The position numbers and the translations under genes were made by a program. A stretch of DNA of 64,000 nucleotides from Hygrophila difformis (taxonomy: Eukaryota > Streptophyta > Magnoliopsida > Lamiales > Acanthaceae): contig JAOANR010000006.1 in assembly GCA_030278955.1 (NCBI GenBank), positions 53,596,915 to 53,660,914 on the forward strand, given 5' to 3'. Each line of letters opens with the position of its first letter. Positions within the stretch are counted from its first letter, which is position 1. Below, piece by piece: positions 11,199 to 21,885 of this stretch. Under the pieces are notes generated by a model. That model saw nothing but the letters and a program-made list of their open reading frames with translations. It was not told where the DNA came from and searched no databases.

Positions 11199-11255
11199 CC
11201 CGGCTTTGTTGACACTTATCTATCACTTCCTTTTTTTCCTTTTTCTTATAACAAT

Positions 11256-11510
11256 ATGGATCTCCCTTCTCCCTTGTTCAACTTTCTGTCTCCAGTTCCT
11301 CCATGGCCTTTGGCAAGTATTCTCGTGCGAGGATTTCCAGACGTGATACGAAAATTTTTTGCTTATGCAACACGAGTTCAACTAATGCCCTTTTCACCAT
11401 GTTCGTATGGGCGAGGATCTTTATATGTTATTCCAAATGAAGGTCTCGACGGCTATGCTGATGTGCCCCTTTCGACTTTGCGGATGCATATCCTGTCGGA
11501 CCTTTTCTAA
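11256..11510 (+). CDS. Small antisense ORF in element A, 84 residues, unknown
   Basis: Begins MDLPSPLFNF and ends MHILSDLF. I do not recognise a family. It is supported as a gene only by context: a TATAAATA box 58 nt upstream of its ATG, a leader of typical composition, and AATAAA 400 nt downstream. It sits between the PMD gene and the end of pol. It may be a short protein gene or a chance frame in a noncoding transcript. Confidence 0.4.
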   Translation: MDLPSPLFNFLSPVPPWPLASILVRGFPDVIRKFFAYATRVQLMPFSPCSYGRGSLYVIPNEGLDGYADVPLSTLRMHILSDLF

Positions 11511-11919
11511 TGGGGGGAATAACTATCCTTAGTTATTCTTCCCTCCTTTCCCCCTTCCACCGTTTTTGGGTGACTGCCTCGCTGCACTCCTCCTTCTTCT
11601 GTCTGAGGTCGTGCGGATGCTGTACCCGAGTTTGACTTCTACCTCTGGGATGTTGTACTCTTCGTTCTATCGTATCCTAGAGTAGAAGTTCGGTGGTTGG
11701 ACTTAAACCGGCAATGCTGTTCTGGGGCAAGCAACTGTGCCCTGCTTCTGTGTTGCCGATAGTTTTAGCGGCATTTCTACAAGGCTGAATGTCTTTCAAG
11801 GACCTTTCCCTTGTATATGCCTGCTTAGTATAGGACGTTTCCCTTGTATATTGTAATTTCGGGCTATCGACGCCGCTCTCGGCCGAAGTAGCACCTTCTT
11901 TGTACTTATTCGTTCATGC

Positions 11920-11925
11920 AATAAA
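11920..11925 (+). terminator. Possible poly(A) signal of the small antisense unit
   Basis: AATAAA followed by a T-rich stretch, 20-30 bp before the end of the oppositely oriented pol gene. This would make the antisense and sense transcripts nearly tail-to-tail. Confidence 0.4.
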
Positions 11926-11946
11926 ATCTTTACTTTTTCGCATCGC

Positions 11947-14900
11947 TTAATTCCATGCTGATGGATAATATTTCTTCATGTATCTTGCATTAACTGGATT
12001 TGACATCTGCTCACCATTTTCGTCCACCAAAATGTACGCTCCATTCGGTAATCTTGTATAAACAATAAATGGTCCCTCCCAATTGGGACTCCACTTACCT
12101 AATCGGCCATCCTTCTGCTTAGGCGGCCATATAACTTTCCAAACTAAGTCTCCAACTTCAAACCGCTTAAGACGAATTCGCTTATTGTACCAATCGGCCA
12201 CAATATCTTTATTTTTCTGCAAATTCTCAAAGGCCTACACCCGATTGGCATTTATCTCCAATAACTCATCTTTCATCGCACAATCATACTGTTCGGCCGA
12301 CATTGAATCCGCCTGGCTTGTTCTCAAAGTCGGCACTGTTATTTCGGCTGGCAATACTGCATCCATTCCATAAGTCAGCCGAAATGGTGTGAACCCAGTA
12401 GCTGAAGTTTTGGCATTTCGATAGGCCCAGAGTGCTTCAGATAACTTTTCGTGCCATCTTCTTGGTTGATCTTCAATCATTTTCTTTATAATTCCTATTA
12501 GCTGTTTGTTTGTAGCCTCTGCTTGTCCATTTCCTTGCGGGTAATATGGTGACGAATGCACAATTTTTATCCCGTATTCGTCTGCAAAGGCCTTGACCTT
12601 TTCTCCAACAAATACAGTTCCTCTATCTGTTAGAATCGTCTGTGGGATCCCGAATCTATAAATCAACTGTCTCTTAATGAACTCAATCACCTCCTCTTGT
12701 GAAATGCTGACATACGCCTGAGCTTCGGCCCATTTTGTGAAGTAATCTGTTGCCACTAGCACGAACTCATGTCTTTTCGACGAAGAGGGATGAACTTTTC
12801 CTATAATGTCCATGGCCCATCCTCTGAATGGCCATGGTTTGATCATTATATGTAATTCTTCGGCCGGTAACTTCTGAATCGGCCCATGTTTTTGACATTC
12901 GGCGCATCCTCTTGCATATTTCTCACAATCAGGACCCATATTCGGCCAATAATATCCCAGCCGAATAATACTCCACTTCATCGACTTTCCTGCCCGATGC
13001 GCACCACATATTCCTTCATGAACCTCTCCCATTACTCTTCTAGCGTCTTCTTCTCCGACGCATCTGAGCAATATTCCATCAATAGCACGCTTGAATAATA
13101 ATCCTCCTATTATGACGTAGTCCATCGCTTTCCGTTTTTCGGCTGGACTAGCCCCCGAAGGATCTTCTAATGTCTGTGCTATCTTTTTTATCCATTCGGC
13201 CTTCTCTGTTTCGGCCAAACGTACTTCTACATTTCCTGCTATCGGCATCAGCCGATATTTAGCCGCATGTTGAGCCAATTCATTGGCTACTTCGTTCCTT
13301 TCTCTCGGGATATATTCAATGTACACCTCATCAAATTTTCCTAACAAAGTAACCGCTTCTTCATACAATCTAATCAACTGCGAACTCTTAACCGAAAAAT
13401 CGCCTAGCAGTTGCTGGACAACTACTTGCGAGTCTCCTTTGACAATGATTGCTCTGACTCCTTCTTCTATCAACCGTTGTAATCCCGAAATTAACGCTTT
13501 ATATTCGGCTTGGTTGTTCGTATATGACTCTGGTAGTTGCACGAAATATTTGTATATCTTGCCCTCCGGTGTTTGTAGGGTAAACCCTGCTCCAACTCCT
13601 GAAGCGGCTTTAGAACCATCAAATGTCATTACCCATGGTTGCAAGTATACAATTCCTATCTCACCAACTTCTTTCGGCCGATCCTGATGACCAATGTCAT
13701 CGGTTATCGGATGTATCACATGATCAGCCAGAAAATCGGCTACAATCTGTCCTTTCATAGCCCTTAAAGGTTGATATCTCAAATCGTATGCATTTAACTT
13801 CATGGCCCATTTGGCCATTCTTCGGCTACTGACCGGATCATTCATCATAATCTTAACTATGTCAACCGAAGCTACTACTATCACTTGCCTTGGCTGAATA
13901 TAATATTCTAATTTCTGGCATGCATGATAAAGACTTAAACATAGTTTATGAATCGGCGAGTACCTTACTTCGGCGTCCCTTAGGATTCGGCTAAGATAGT
14001 AAATCGCCCGATCCCTTCCTTCATCGTCTTCCTGCGCCAGTAATGCTCCAATAGATTCTTCGGCCGCTGCTATGTACAACTTCAATGGCCGTCCTAAACT
14101 TGGAGGGACCAACACTGGGGGATTCATCAAATCCTGCTTCAACTGTTCGAAGGCTTTTTGTTGGTCGACTCCCCATTTGAACTCCTCTTCCTTCTTTAAC
14201 CTCAATAAATCGGTTAGTGGTTTCGACTTTCCAGCCGCATTTGCTAAGAATCGTCTCAGAAAACCGATTTTTCCAAGAAACTTCTGTAGACTCTTCTTAT
14301 CATGTGGAGGTTTGGCTTCTTGGATAGCCCTGGTTTTGTTCGCATCAACTTCTATTCCTTTGTTATGTACCAGGAACCCGAGAAAATTTCCTGCCTGTAC
14401 TCCGAAAGCACACTTGGCTGGATTCATCTTGACTCCATGCAGCCTCATCCTCGTGAACACCTTCCGCAAATCGTTCAAGTGGCTTTCGATATCTTTGGAT
14501 CGGACCATGACGTCATCAATATAGACTTCAACACAATCCCCTATGAGGTCATGGAAAACATAGTTCATGGCTCTCTGGTATGTAGCTCCTGCATTCTTCA
14601 ATCCGAATGGCATCACCACCCATTCATATATCCCTATGGCACCAGGGCACCGAAATGCAGTCTTGTGAATGTCTTCTTCGGCCATAAAAATTTGGTTGTA
14701 TCCTGAATATCCATCCATGAAAGATAGCATCCCCTGTTTTGCGGCCGAATCAATCAACAAGTCAACAATAGGCATCATATACTCATCTTTCGGAGTGGCT
14801 ATATTAAGATTCCTGAAATCGATACAAACTCTCAATTTTCCATTCTTCTTTATTACAGGAACAATATTTGATAGCCATTCTACATATTTAGCTGGCCTAA

Positions 14901-15318
14901 CAAACCCGGCCGCTAACAATTTCTCTATTTCTTCTTTTATTTTCGGGACTAATTCGGGCGCTGCCCTCCTGGCCGGCTGTTTATGCGGCCTGAACCCTTC
15001 TTTAATAGGCAGTCTGTGTTCTACAATCGACCGCTCCAATCCTGGCATCTCTGTATAGTCCCATGCGAAACAATCCTTGAATTCGACTAGAACCTCCCTG
15101 AATCGGCTTGTCATCTGCTGATCAAGATTCGCACTCAGCGGGATCTCCCTCGGGTGTTCGTCTGTACCAACATTGACCATTTTCAAGGGGTCTTGAGCTT
15201 TGAAATCCGGCGTTCGCTTTGGAATTGCGTCTATTAAATCGCTCCATCTGGCTTTGTCGTCTGAAACTCCGAGTTCGGCCGATTCGAACTCGGTCGCTTG
15301 ATTCGGTTGTGCCTCCAT
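11947..15318 (-). CDS. pol: Element A Pol: RT, RNase H, second RNase H, integrase (one nonsense codon)
   Basis: The start is the ATG at 15318, which overlaps the stop of the previous frame as TGATG. In order: RT (about residues 150-340, CIDFRNLN, MPFGLKNAGATYQR, YIDD catalytic motif), a first RNase H (about 410-500), an archaeal-type RNase H (about 560-690, FDGSK, NNQAEYKAL, DSQ, NEVANELA), then integrase with an HHCC zinc region and catalytic Asp (MDIIGKV), Asp (LTDRGTVF) and Glu (GQAEATNK). An in-frame TAG at 12235-12237 cuts off the last 96 codons; the open frame resumes immediately and carries the WEGPFIV integrase C-terminal fold. The TAG is most simply a CAG Gln codon mutated by C-to-T. 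Two RNase H domains are typical of the Tat lineage. Confidence 0.93.
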
Positions 15319-17525
15319 CACTTATTTTCTTCTTCGACTGGCCGTTCATCGGCCTGGTATCTGATTTCAAACCCCAAATCTGTCCAATCACACTCGATCA
15401 CCTGCGGGTACCGATCCCCTACCACTGCTAGGAATGGTTGAATCGGTTCTTCATATAACACCGCATCAATTCGTCCGGCTGAGCTGACTGGAAATGGAGG
15501 TTGATCCCCATCTACTTCTTCCACTGTGCCATCCTTCTTCCAGAACCATACTTTCTGGTGAAGCGTTGATGGCAAACATCGGGATGTATGAATCCAGCAT
15601 CGGCCTAGTAGGGCCGCATACGGGACTTCTGCATCCACCACGAAGAACATGGTCGGAATTGATATTGTTCCGACCGTTACATCCACCAATATACATCCTT
15701 CAGCCGCAGTTTGGGCCCCCACAAAACTCATTACCTTCATTCTCGTAGGGAGTAAATCTTCCTTCGAACGGCCTATCTTCGTTAGCGTGGATAGCGGCAT
15801 GATATTAACTGTGGCTCCACCGTCGATAAACATTCTTCTAAGTGGTCTCCCATTGACCCAACCTTTAACGTATAAAGGCCTCACATGCTGGGACATTTGC
15901 GCAGTTGGAGGCAAAATCATACCTGGTTGAGCTTCTGGAACAAATGCCTTATATCCTTCCTCAAAAGATTTCTCTATTTCAGCTTCCGGCCGAAATACCT
16001 CAAGTTTATCGAAACAAAAATCCACTATGGGTTCTTCATCACCATAGTATTCTCCATCCTTTTGACAGAAAACCACAGCTGGTTCGGAATCCGACCAGTA
16101 CTCCTCTTTCTCTTCGGTGGTTACCGTCACCATATTCGCGCTAGATCCGAAGTCGAACTTAAACTGCCCAACAGGGGGTGTATCACTATTCGGAATGATA
16201 GTTGTCTTCGGCTTCCACTCCCTGGTTCGGACTGGTCTAGGCTTCCATTCTTCTTTCGATTTCGGCTGCTCACTTTCAATTTTCGGCTGTATTACTTTTG
16301 GCCGAAATTCGGTTTTGTTCTTCAGCCGATCCTGTCCTTCTTTCGGCTTCCTCTCTTCTTTGGATTCGGATTTCAAACGAGCCGAAAATACCCTATTGAG
16401 TATTCGTCCTCCCGAGAACGAACAGTCATCAGGGAAGTCCTCTTCCATATGCATCATATCATACTCCTCCTGCTCAGAAACAGCAGCTGCTTTAAGCCGT
16501 TGCATTCTTCGTTTGAAAGTACGATATGATCCCTTTCCTTTTGGGACTTTTCTCTCCTCTACCCTCCAAGCTGAATGGTCATGTCGACGTTGATCGAAAT
16601 GCCTTCTTTCTGGAGAGTTTCGGACCCATCGGCCTACCTGGGTATTTGCTGGTGGCCTTCTAAGCTTTTTCATTTCGGGGCTAACAGCTTCTTCAGGGAC
16701 TGTGATCTGTATCACAGTCTTTCCATTCTGTTTATCGGCTGTTAACTTCATCTCTGAGTCCCATCCGTTGGTTATAATTTTCAACGTTGGTCTCTCACTC
16801 TTATCTCCGATCTCGATCTCCTGATGTTTCTCCGATTGCTTGATCCACTCTTTCACCTCATAATTCCCCAATCGGTCAAAAACATCTGTAACTTTCTCTT
16901 TTCCCTTCGGAGATCCTAGCCTTTTCCATACTCCTGACTTCTGAGCCGATGGCCGATCCCCAAGCCGATCGTGCACAGAACTCTTACTAGATGATGTTTG
17001 ATCCCCCAATCGGTCATGCACCGATTTATTCTGGTTGGGCTGCACCATCACCATGTTGGCAGCTGGGAACGGATTCTTATCGATTGCCATAAGCCTTTCT
17101 GGGAACTTCAGCTTCCCATCATCGACATGCTTCTGAATCAACTTCCTAAAATGCCCACAAATAGTCGTGGAATGAGTGGCTGATCCGTGGAATCTGCACC
17201 ATCCGGCCTCCAACTGATCCTTGGTAGGCTGTGGATGGTTTCCTTTAAACTCTAGCAATCCGTTCTTCTGGCAATAATCAAATATTTCGTCCATTTGTGA
17301 CAAGTCGAAAGAGTAAAACCTTTGAGATTCATCTCCTCCTTCTTTCTCCTTGCCTCTGGCTGGCCGAAGTGCTGGACAAGTCATAGGCTTTTTTATGATT
17401 AACTCTGCCCTTGCGACTTCGGCTAATGCAGGAACGTCTTCCGTATTGTACTCTTCCTGAATTTCACATCTATCCAGAGATTCAGCAAATGAGGCAGCTG
17501 ACTGGATAGGTTGTGACCTTCCGCT
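15318..17525 (-). CDS. Element A Gag C-terminal part and aspartic protease
   Basis: Continues in the same frame as gag after a single TAG at 17526-17528; there is no other stop between 17525 and the Met codon at 17384. The N-terminal part carries CRFHGSATHSTTIC (a Cys/His cluster), then basic low-complexity sequence. The retropepsin-like protease near residues 515-640 has FIDGGATVNIMP, with DGGA in place of the usual DSGA, as in other Tat-type elements, and ends with a GRCWIH-type motif. Its TGA stop overlaps the pol ATG by one base, so pol needs reinitiation or frameshifting. Confidence 0.85.
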   Translation of the reverse strand, partial: SGRSQPIQSAASFAESLDRCEIQEEYNTEDVPALAEVARAELIIKKPMTCPALRPARGKEKEGGDESQRFYSFDLSQMDEIFDYCQKNGLLEFKGNHPQPTKDQLEAGWCRFHGSATHSTTICGHFRKLIQKHVDDGKLKFPERLMAIDKNPFPAANMVMVQPNQNKSVHDRLGDQTSSSKSSVHDRLGDRPSAQKSGVWKRLGSPKGKEKVTDVFDRLGNYEVKEWIKQSEKHQEIEIGDKSERPTLKIITNGWDSEMKLTADKQNGKTVIQITVPEEAVSPEMKKLRRPPANTQVGRWVRNSPERRHFDQRRHDHSAWRVEERKVPKGKGSYRTFKRRMQRLKAAAVSEQEEYDMMHMEEDFPDDCSFSGGRILNRVFSARLKSESKEERKPKEGQDRLKNKTEFRPKVIQPKIESEQPKSKEEWKPRPVRTREWKPKTTIIPNSDTPPVGQFKFDFGSSANMVTVTTEEKEEYWSDSEPAVVFCQKDGEYYGDEEPIVDFCFDKLEVFRPEAEIEKSFEEGYKAFVPEAQPGMILPPTAQMSQHVRPLYVKGWVNGRPLRRMFIDGGATVNIMPLSTLTKIGRSKEDLLPTRMKVMSFVGAQTAAEGCILVDVTVGTISIPTMFFVVDAEVPYAALLGRCWIHTSRCLPSTLHQKVWFWKKDGTVEEVDGDQPPFPVSSAGRIDAVLYEEPIQPFLAVVGDRYPQVIECDWTDLGFEIRYQADERPVEEENK

Positions 17526-18686
17526 CTAACTTCGGCTTGATTTGAAAGCCGCCTGTTCCGCCAAATATGTCTCCATCCTTATAGCTTCAGCCGTCAATTC
17601 GGCTACCGTCCTCGGTCTTGTTACCATCAATCTATCCTTAATGGCAAACTTCAAATTCTGCTTTAATATTTGAATATATTCATGCTCAGGCAGCATTGTC
17701 TTCACCTGAGCCTTCACTGCATAAAATCTCTCAATGAATTCAGTAACCGATTCAGACGCCTTCTGCTTGGTTGACGTCAGATCAACTACCGAGACTTCCG
17801 GACTAGTATTATAGAATCGGTCATGGAATAACCGCTCCATTTCGGCCCAAGTATTGACCGATCCCGCTGGCAAGTTAATATACCATTCGAATGCTGGGCC
17901 AGTTAATGACAAACTGAACAATATCAGCTTGTGAAAATCATTTTGCGCGATTCTGGTACATTGAGCTGTAAATCGGCCGATATGCTCGATGGTAGAGCGG
18001 CCGACTTCTCCAGAAAAAGTGTTAAAATCAGGTACCTTCACCCCTCTAGGCAGTGGATACTGCTCCTCAATGTAATCTGGATAAGGTTTCCGATACATCG
18101 GCCTATTCTCCTGGCCGATGAGATTCCCAAACTGTGTGCGAATGATCTCAGCAATAAGCTCTCTGTCAACCAGTTGTGGAGGATTCTGCTGAAGTGGTGC
18201 GTATTGTTGTTGAACCACTGGAGCAGGCGGTTGAGCAGCTGGTTGAGGCGGTTGATTCTGTTGCTGATCGTACCTCTGCTGCGGAGGAACAAAAGGCCGA
18301 GCTCCATGCCCTCCTGGCGGCCTAAAGGCCTGCTGCTGAAAGTTGTGAGGATTTTGCGGTGGATTTTGCGCCACTGGAGCTTGCTGCGCTCCCATCGGAT
18401 ACATACTCCTCGCGATTTCGGCTCTAAACATAGCTGGCATCGCTGCCAGGATATTTCCTTCGATTTGGCGAACCGAATTGGTAACCGCCGCCTCCACCAT
18501 AAATTGAACCTGATCTCGGAATCGCGGGGTTAAATCATCGTTCGAAAACTCCTGATTATGGAAATGTGATGGTCCGGGGAATCCTGGGGGGAATTCTCCG
18601 GCTTCTGGTGCGCGCTCTTCCTGAATCGGCGGCAAATCAGTCCTTGCCGCCGTGTTTGCTGCAGGAGTTGCTTGTTCAAACGCCAT
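17526..18686 (-). CDS. gag: Element A Gag N-terminal part
   Basis: Starts at the ATG at 18686, only about six bases after the primer-binding site. After a Pro/Gln-rich region it carries a retrotransposon Gag core near the C-terminal half (KVPDFNTFSG, FEWYINLPAGSVNTWAEMERLFHDRF, FIERFYAVK), which builds the capsid. It stops at TAG (17526-17528). Because the downstream frame is open and in register, this is either a readthrough stop or a nonsense mutation. Confidence 0.88.
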   Translation of the reverse strand: MAFEQATPAANTAARTDLPPIQEERAPEAGEFPPGFPGPSHFHNQEFSNDDLTPRFRDQVQFMVEAAVTNSVRQIEGNILAAMPAMFRAEIARSMYPMGAQQAPVAQNPPQNPHNFQQQAFRPPGGHGARPFVPPQQRYDQQQNQPPQPAAQPPAPVVQQQYAPLQQNPPQLVDRELIAEIIRTQFGNLIGQENRPMYRKPYPDYIEEQYPLPRGVKVPDFNTFSGEVGRSTIEHIGRFTAQCTRIAQNDFHKLILFSLSLTGPAFEWYINLPAGSVNTWAEMERLFHDRFYNTSPEVSVVDLTSTKQKASESVTEFIERFYAVKAQVKTMLPEHEYIQILKQNLKFAIKDRLMVTRPRTVAELTAEAIRMETYLAEQAAFKSSRS

Positions 18687-18691
18687 TCTGA

Positions 18692-18709
18692 GTCCCACTG
18701 GGCGTGCCA
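18692..18709 (-). promoter_or_regulatory. Primer-binding site of element A
   Basis: The element strand reads TGGCACGCCCAGTGGGAC, one base after the LTR end (CCAAACA). It begins with the TGG expected from a tRNA CCA end. I do not assign the tRNA. Confidence 0.7.
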
Positions 18710-18710
18710 C

Positions 18711-19370
18711 TGTTTGGCTCGGGTGTAGCCAAGGACCTTTTTCTCCTCAAGGGAGGCTATCGGAAAAGGATCAAACCGATTACGGGTTCGGATTAACAAT
18801 AATGCGCCCACAATTGACTGAATATTCCTTGAATTGATCAACAATAACGAGATACAACGGAGAATCTGCCTGTTGTTAAGAAACAACGGCGGAATTCACC
18901 AAAAACAGGGAACCAAACTACCAGCTGCTAAGGAGCAACGGTGGATTTGGAAATGGTAACCGCTACAAACTAGGCTAGATTCTAAGGAAAGCTGTAAAGG
19001 AAAGCTGTAAAGAAAGCAGTAAAGATAACAAGGAATTAAAATTGATAAAAGTAATTTGGGGGTTGGATTGATCTCTCTGATTTTGAGTGTGTCGACCCCT
19101 ATTTATAGCCGGAGCTGGAATAACCGCTCTCCGGCTAACTCCTCTGAGCCGAATTCTTTCTCTCTTCAATTCGGTTGTTTTGGTTTCGGCTATTTCTTCC
19201 CATTTCGGCCGAAATCTTCGTCAGCTTCGATTTCCTCCCTTCGGTTTACTATGTCCTTTCGGCCTTACCAATTTTGAGCCCATCTTCTTTTTGGACCTCC
19301 TCTTTCTTCCGGCCCATGTCTTATGGCCCAATAGCTCTTTCGCGGCCCATTATTCCATATGGCCCCAACA
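18711..19370 (-). repeat. 5' LTR of element A
   Basis: 660 bp. The element strand starts TGTTGGGG at 19370 and ends CCAAACA at 18711. It holds the element promoter. Confidence 0.97.
19099..19108 (-). promoter_or_regulatory. TATA box of element A 5' LTR
   Basis: CTATAAATAG on the minus strand, about 390 bp before the LTR end, and identical at 7185-7194 in the 3' LTR. Confidence 0.7.
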
Positions 19371-19375
19371 ATAGG

Positions 19376-19770
19376 CATACAATGTTCGAATGATCGAAAC
19401 AAGAGAGGGATATTGGGCGAAATTTGGTTTGGAAGGAAGGACGGTAAGGTTAGGGTTTTTGTAGGAGGAAGAAGTGAAAGGGTAGAATGAGCAGAAGTAA
19501 AAGAGTGAGCATTCAATGCCCCAAAAACATCTTACATTCCCTTCAAGCCAAATAACCCATATGGTCGCCCAACAATTGAATGAAGTATTCCAGACATAAT
19601 CTTTTGAAAGCGGCGATGCCACCCCCCAGTCGAACTTGTTACAACGAACCTTAATGCCCTACATTCAGTGTAGCCCACACCTGTGTGACCAGTGGATAGT
19701 CAAAGAAGACATGAATCGAAGACTCCTCATTTCCCCCAGCAAATCGAAAAATTTTGGGTCTAGCTATATG
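19376..19770 (-). pseudogene. LINE (non-LTR) reverse-transcriptase relic, zf-RVT region
   Basis: A minus-strand translation around 19665-19745 gives GNEESSIHVFFDYPLVTQVW, the pattern of the zf-RVT domain that follows plant L1-type RT (EES..H.F..CP....VW). Further on, about 19500-19600, WATIWVIWLEGNVRCF matches the W..W.E.N.R.F stretch of the same proteins. The frame is broken by shifts and stops. Element A inserted just beyond its C-terminal end. Confidence 0.6.
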
Positions 19771-19779
19771 AAGTATATA

Positions 19780-20033
19780 CTACCTCCGTCTTATTGTTTC
19801 TGTTACGCTGTCTTACGATACGCATGTTGATATGCATTTTTAAAGGTTAATAATTTAAATTATGTACAATTATAAAAAGTTGATATTCTAAAACTACAAG
19901 ACTAGATGAATCTAACAAGATTTCACTTGACTGTTTTTTTTTCTTACATAACTATGATAAAATTTCAATCAAAGTTAAAACAATGAGTAGTGACAAAAAG
20001 TAATCAGTAACAAAAATACTGAGACGGATGTAG
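19780..20033. mobile_element. Stowaway-type MITE
   Basis: Inverted ends CTACCTCCGTC and GACGGATGTAG (one mismatch), AT-rich non-coding interior, 254 bp, preceded by TA. This is typical of Tc1/mariner-derived MITEs. The right-hand TA is not exact. Confidence 0.7.
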
Positions 20034-20460
20034 AATATAATTCCTCTATCTCAAGAGAATTGCTGTACATTTTTTTATACATAATCTAATGCATCTATTT
20101 AATGTTAATATCTTGAAATATGAAAATGAATAATACATAAAATACATATTTCAAAGTACGATTAGACGAATTTAACAAGACTCAACTTTACAATTTTTTT
20201 TATTATATGTACTAGCAATAATATTGTGTCAAGATTAAATTGAACGATAAACAATGTCAAAAAGTTAAATCTAACACTTGTAGTAGGAGATGGGGCATAG
20301 TGTTTTAGTTTCTTGTGTATATTAGTTATATCTGGGGCGATATGCATGGGCCAAAAGTCTCCGGGACAATATAATGTACTTTGAATCAGAAAGTCCCTCA
20401 TTGTTCAACAACAGCCAGCAGTAAATGCATTCCATCCATGATCCCTCAAAGGCCGGCCTT
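20034..20460. other. AT-rich intergenic DNA, possible decayed MITE
   Basis: The stretch 20120-20280 resembles MITE interiors elsewhere in the window (AGACGAATTTAACAAGAC and GTCAAAAAGTTAAA), but the terminal repeats are not recognisable. No gene is seen. Confidence 0.4.
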
Positions 20461-20467
20461 TAATTTC

Positions 20468-20589
20468 GATAGGTTGTCGGAGGGGAATTGAACTGGAAGT
20501 GCACTAACATCCCTTTATCATAAGAAGGAGGTCTCTTGCATGATACCAATGGAGTTGCCCCCAAAAAAAAAAAAAAAAAAAAAAAAAAC
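20468..20589 (-). repeat. tRNA-like repeat with A/T run
   Basis: The minus strand has box A-like CAACTCCATTGGTA and box B-like AGTTCAATTCCCC about 65 nt apart, adjoining a run of about 27 A (plus strand, 20563-20589). This suggests a tRNA-derived SINE fragment. No functional tRNA cloverleaf is claimed. Confidence 0.45.
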
Positions 20590-20861
20590 AGTGCACATAT
20601 TTTGTTAAGGCGATATGCAAAAGAAGCCCTCGATCGAGGCGATCTGCTTTGGAGCATATATATAAAGAGTATGTTTGGATGTTAGCATATTGGGTAGCAT
20701 ATAGCGGATTAGAAGAGCATATTCTCTCACAATTTTCTCTCCAAATCTGCTAACTGCTAGCGAATCCACTGACTCCCAAACATCCCCAAAGTCCCCTGTT
20801 GTTCAACAATGGACTGTAGGCCATATACCCCCAACCACCATGATCTCCAAAGTCCTTTGGG

Positions 20862-20999
20862 TAGGTTAACCCTTGACCTCTCTTTATCATCGAGGGGAAC
20901 ACTTTGCATGATATCAATTGAGCTACAATTTTATTCATTTATTTATTTATTTATTTATTTTTTTGTTTTTGTTTTTGTTTTTGTTTTTGTTTTTTTTTT
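20862..20999 (-). repeat. tRNA-like repeat plus simple repeats
   Basis: The minus strand reads TAGCTCAATTGATATCATGC (box A-like) and, 45 nt on, GGTCAAGGGTTAACC (box B-like), related to the repeat at 20468. On the plus strand it is followed by (ATTT)n and (TTTTTG)n runs at 20934-20999. Confidence 0.45.
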
Positions 21000-21289
21000 T
21001 GGGCGTTATGCATGATCAAGAAGTCCCTGTGGCGAAGTATTTTGGAGCAAAAAGACTCGCCTTATTCAATAAATGTCTGCAAGCCATACAATGTACCATG
21101 ATCGGCATTCAAAGACCTTTTTTGGGTAGCTAGGTTGTTGGATAGGAGATTAAAAACCCCTTATCTTCATGCCCATGCATAGCGCCACAACAATTGTTTT
21201 ATTATATATATGTTTAGGGTCAAAATTCGAAAGTGTATATTTTAAAATTTATGTGATGCTCATGCCACAAAAATTATAAAGGGACAAAG
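21000..21289. other. Intergenic DNA, no gene seen
   Basis: Unique-looking AT-rich sequence between two tRNA-like repeats. Only short frames are present. Confidence 0.3.
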
Positions 21290-21385
21290 GAGAGAGATAA
21301 AGTCCGGATGGGGAATCTAACCCCCAACCTATAGATTGGAAGTCGAGAAACTTGACCACTTAGGTAAGTCCCTATCCCCAAATTT
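21290..21385 (-). repeat. tRNA-derived SINE-like repeat
   Basis: The minus strand carries ACCTAAGTGGTCAAG (box A-like) and GGGGTTAGATTCCCCATCC (box B-like) about 40 nt apart, as in plant tRNA-derived SINE heads. The body length is unknown. Confidence 0.5.
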
Positions 21386-21625
21386 TAAAGGTTGTGATTT
21401 CATCTATACTTTATAAAATAGTTTTGGAGATATATGAGATAAATTTTTTCAAAAGAGACCGTGTCGATTTATTAGATAATTTACTACAAAATTATTAGTC
21501 TCTTTGTTTTGATTTATCTTTCCTCCTTTTGACTTTTGCTTCATCCAAAAGTTATTTTGAATTTTTTTTAGTTGTTTGTTTTGACTTTTTTTAAAGAAAA
21601 AGAAGAAGCAAAAGTTAAAATTATA

Positions 21626-21883
21626 GTCCCTCTCTGTCCCATTGAACTTGTCCTGTTTGACTTCTACACACAATCCAGTGCACATTTTCAATCGTTAATA
21701 TCTCAAATATGTACAACAAAAAATTATGTAAAATATATATTCCAAAACTATATAATTATACGATTTTATAACAAGACCAAATTCATTATTTTTTTCAAAT
21801 ATATACTTGTAATAAAATTGAGTCAAAGTTACAATGAACAATGTAAAAAAGTCAAACATGACAAGATGACTGGGACGGAGGGG
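21626..21883. mobile_element. Stowaway-type MITE
   Basis: 258 bp between TA dinucleotides at 21624-21625 and 21884-21885. The ends GTCCCTCTCTGTCCCATT and TGGGACGGAGGGG are imperfect inverted repeats. The interior is AT-rich and non-coding. Confidence 0.75.
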
Positions 21884-21885
21884 TA

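Larger units (their letters stand above)
6797..19370 (-). mobile_element. Element A: complete Tat-type Ty3/gypsy retrotransposon
   Basis: 12,574 bp, bounded by 660-bp LTRs that start and end TGTT...AACA, with ATAGG at 6792-6796 and 19371-19375 as target duplication. The element reads on the minus strand: LTR, primer-binding site, gag, TAG, gag/protease, pol with RT, RNase H, a second RNase H and integrase, then a 4.5-kb 3' region, polypurine tract, LTR. The second, archaeal-type RNase H between the first and integrase, and the DGGA protease, point to the Tat lineage. The 3' region carries two antisense units. By eye the LTRs differ only at 7354/19268 (T versus C), so the insertion is recent. 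Confidence 0.96.

Noticed and set aside
20468..21385. Genuine tRNA genes
   Set aside because: Box A/B-like motifs are present, but no complete cloverleaf or anticodon arm could be formed by eye; SINE-type repeats are more likely.
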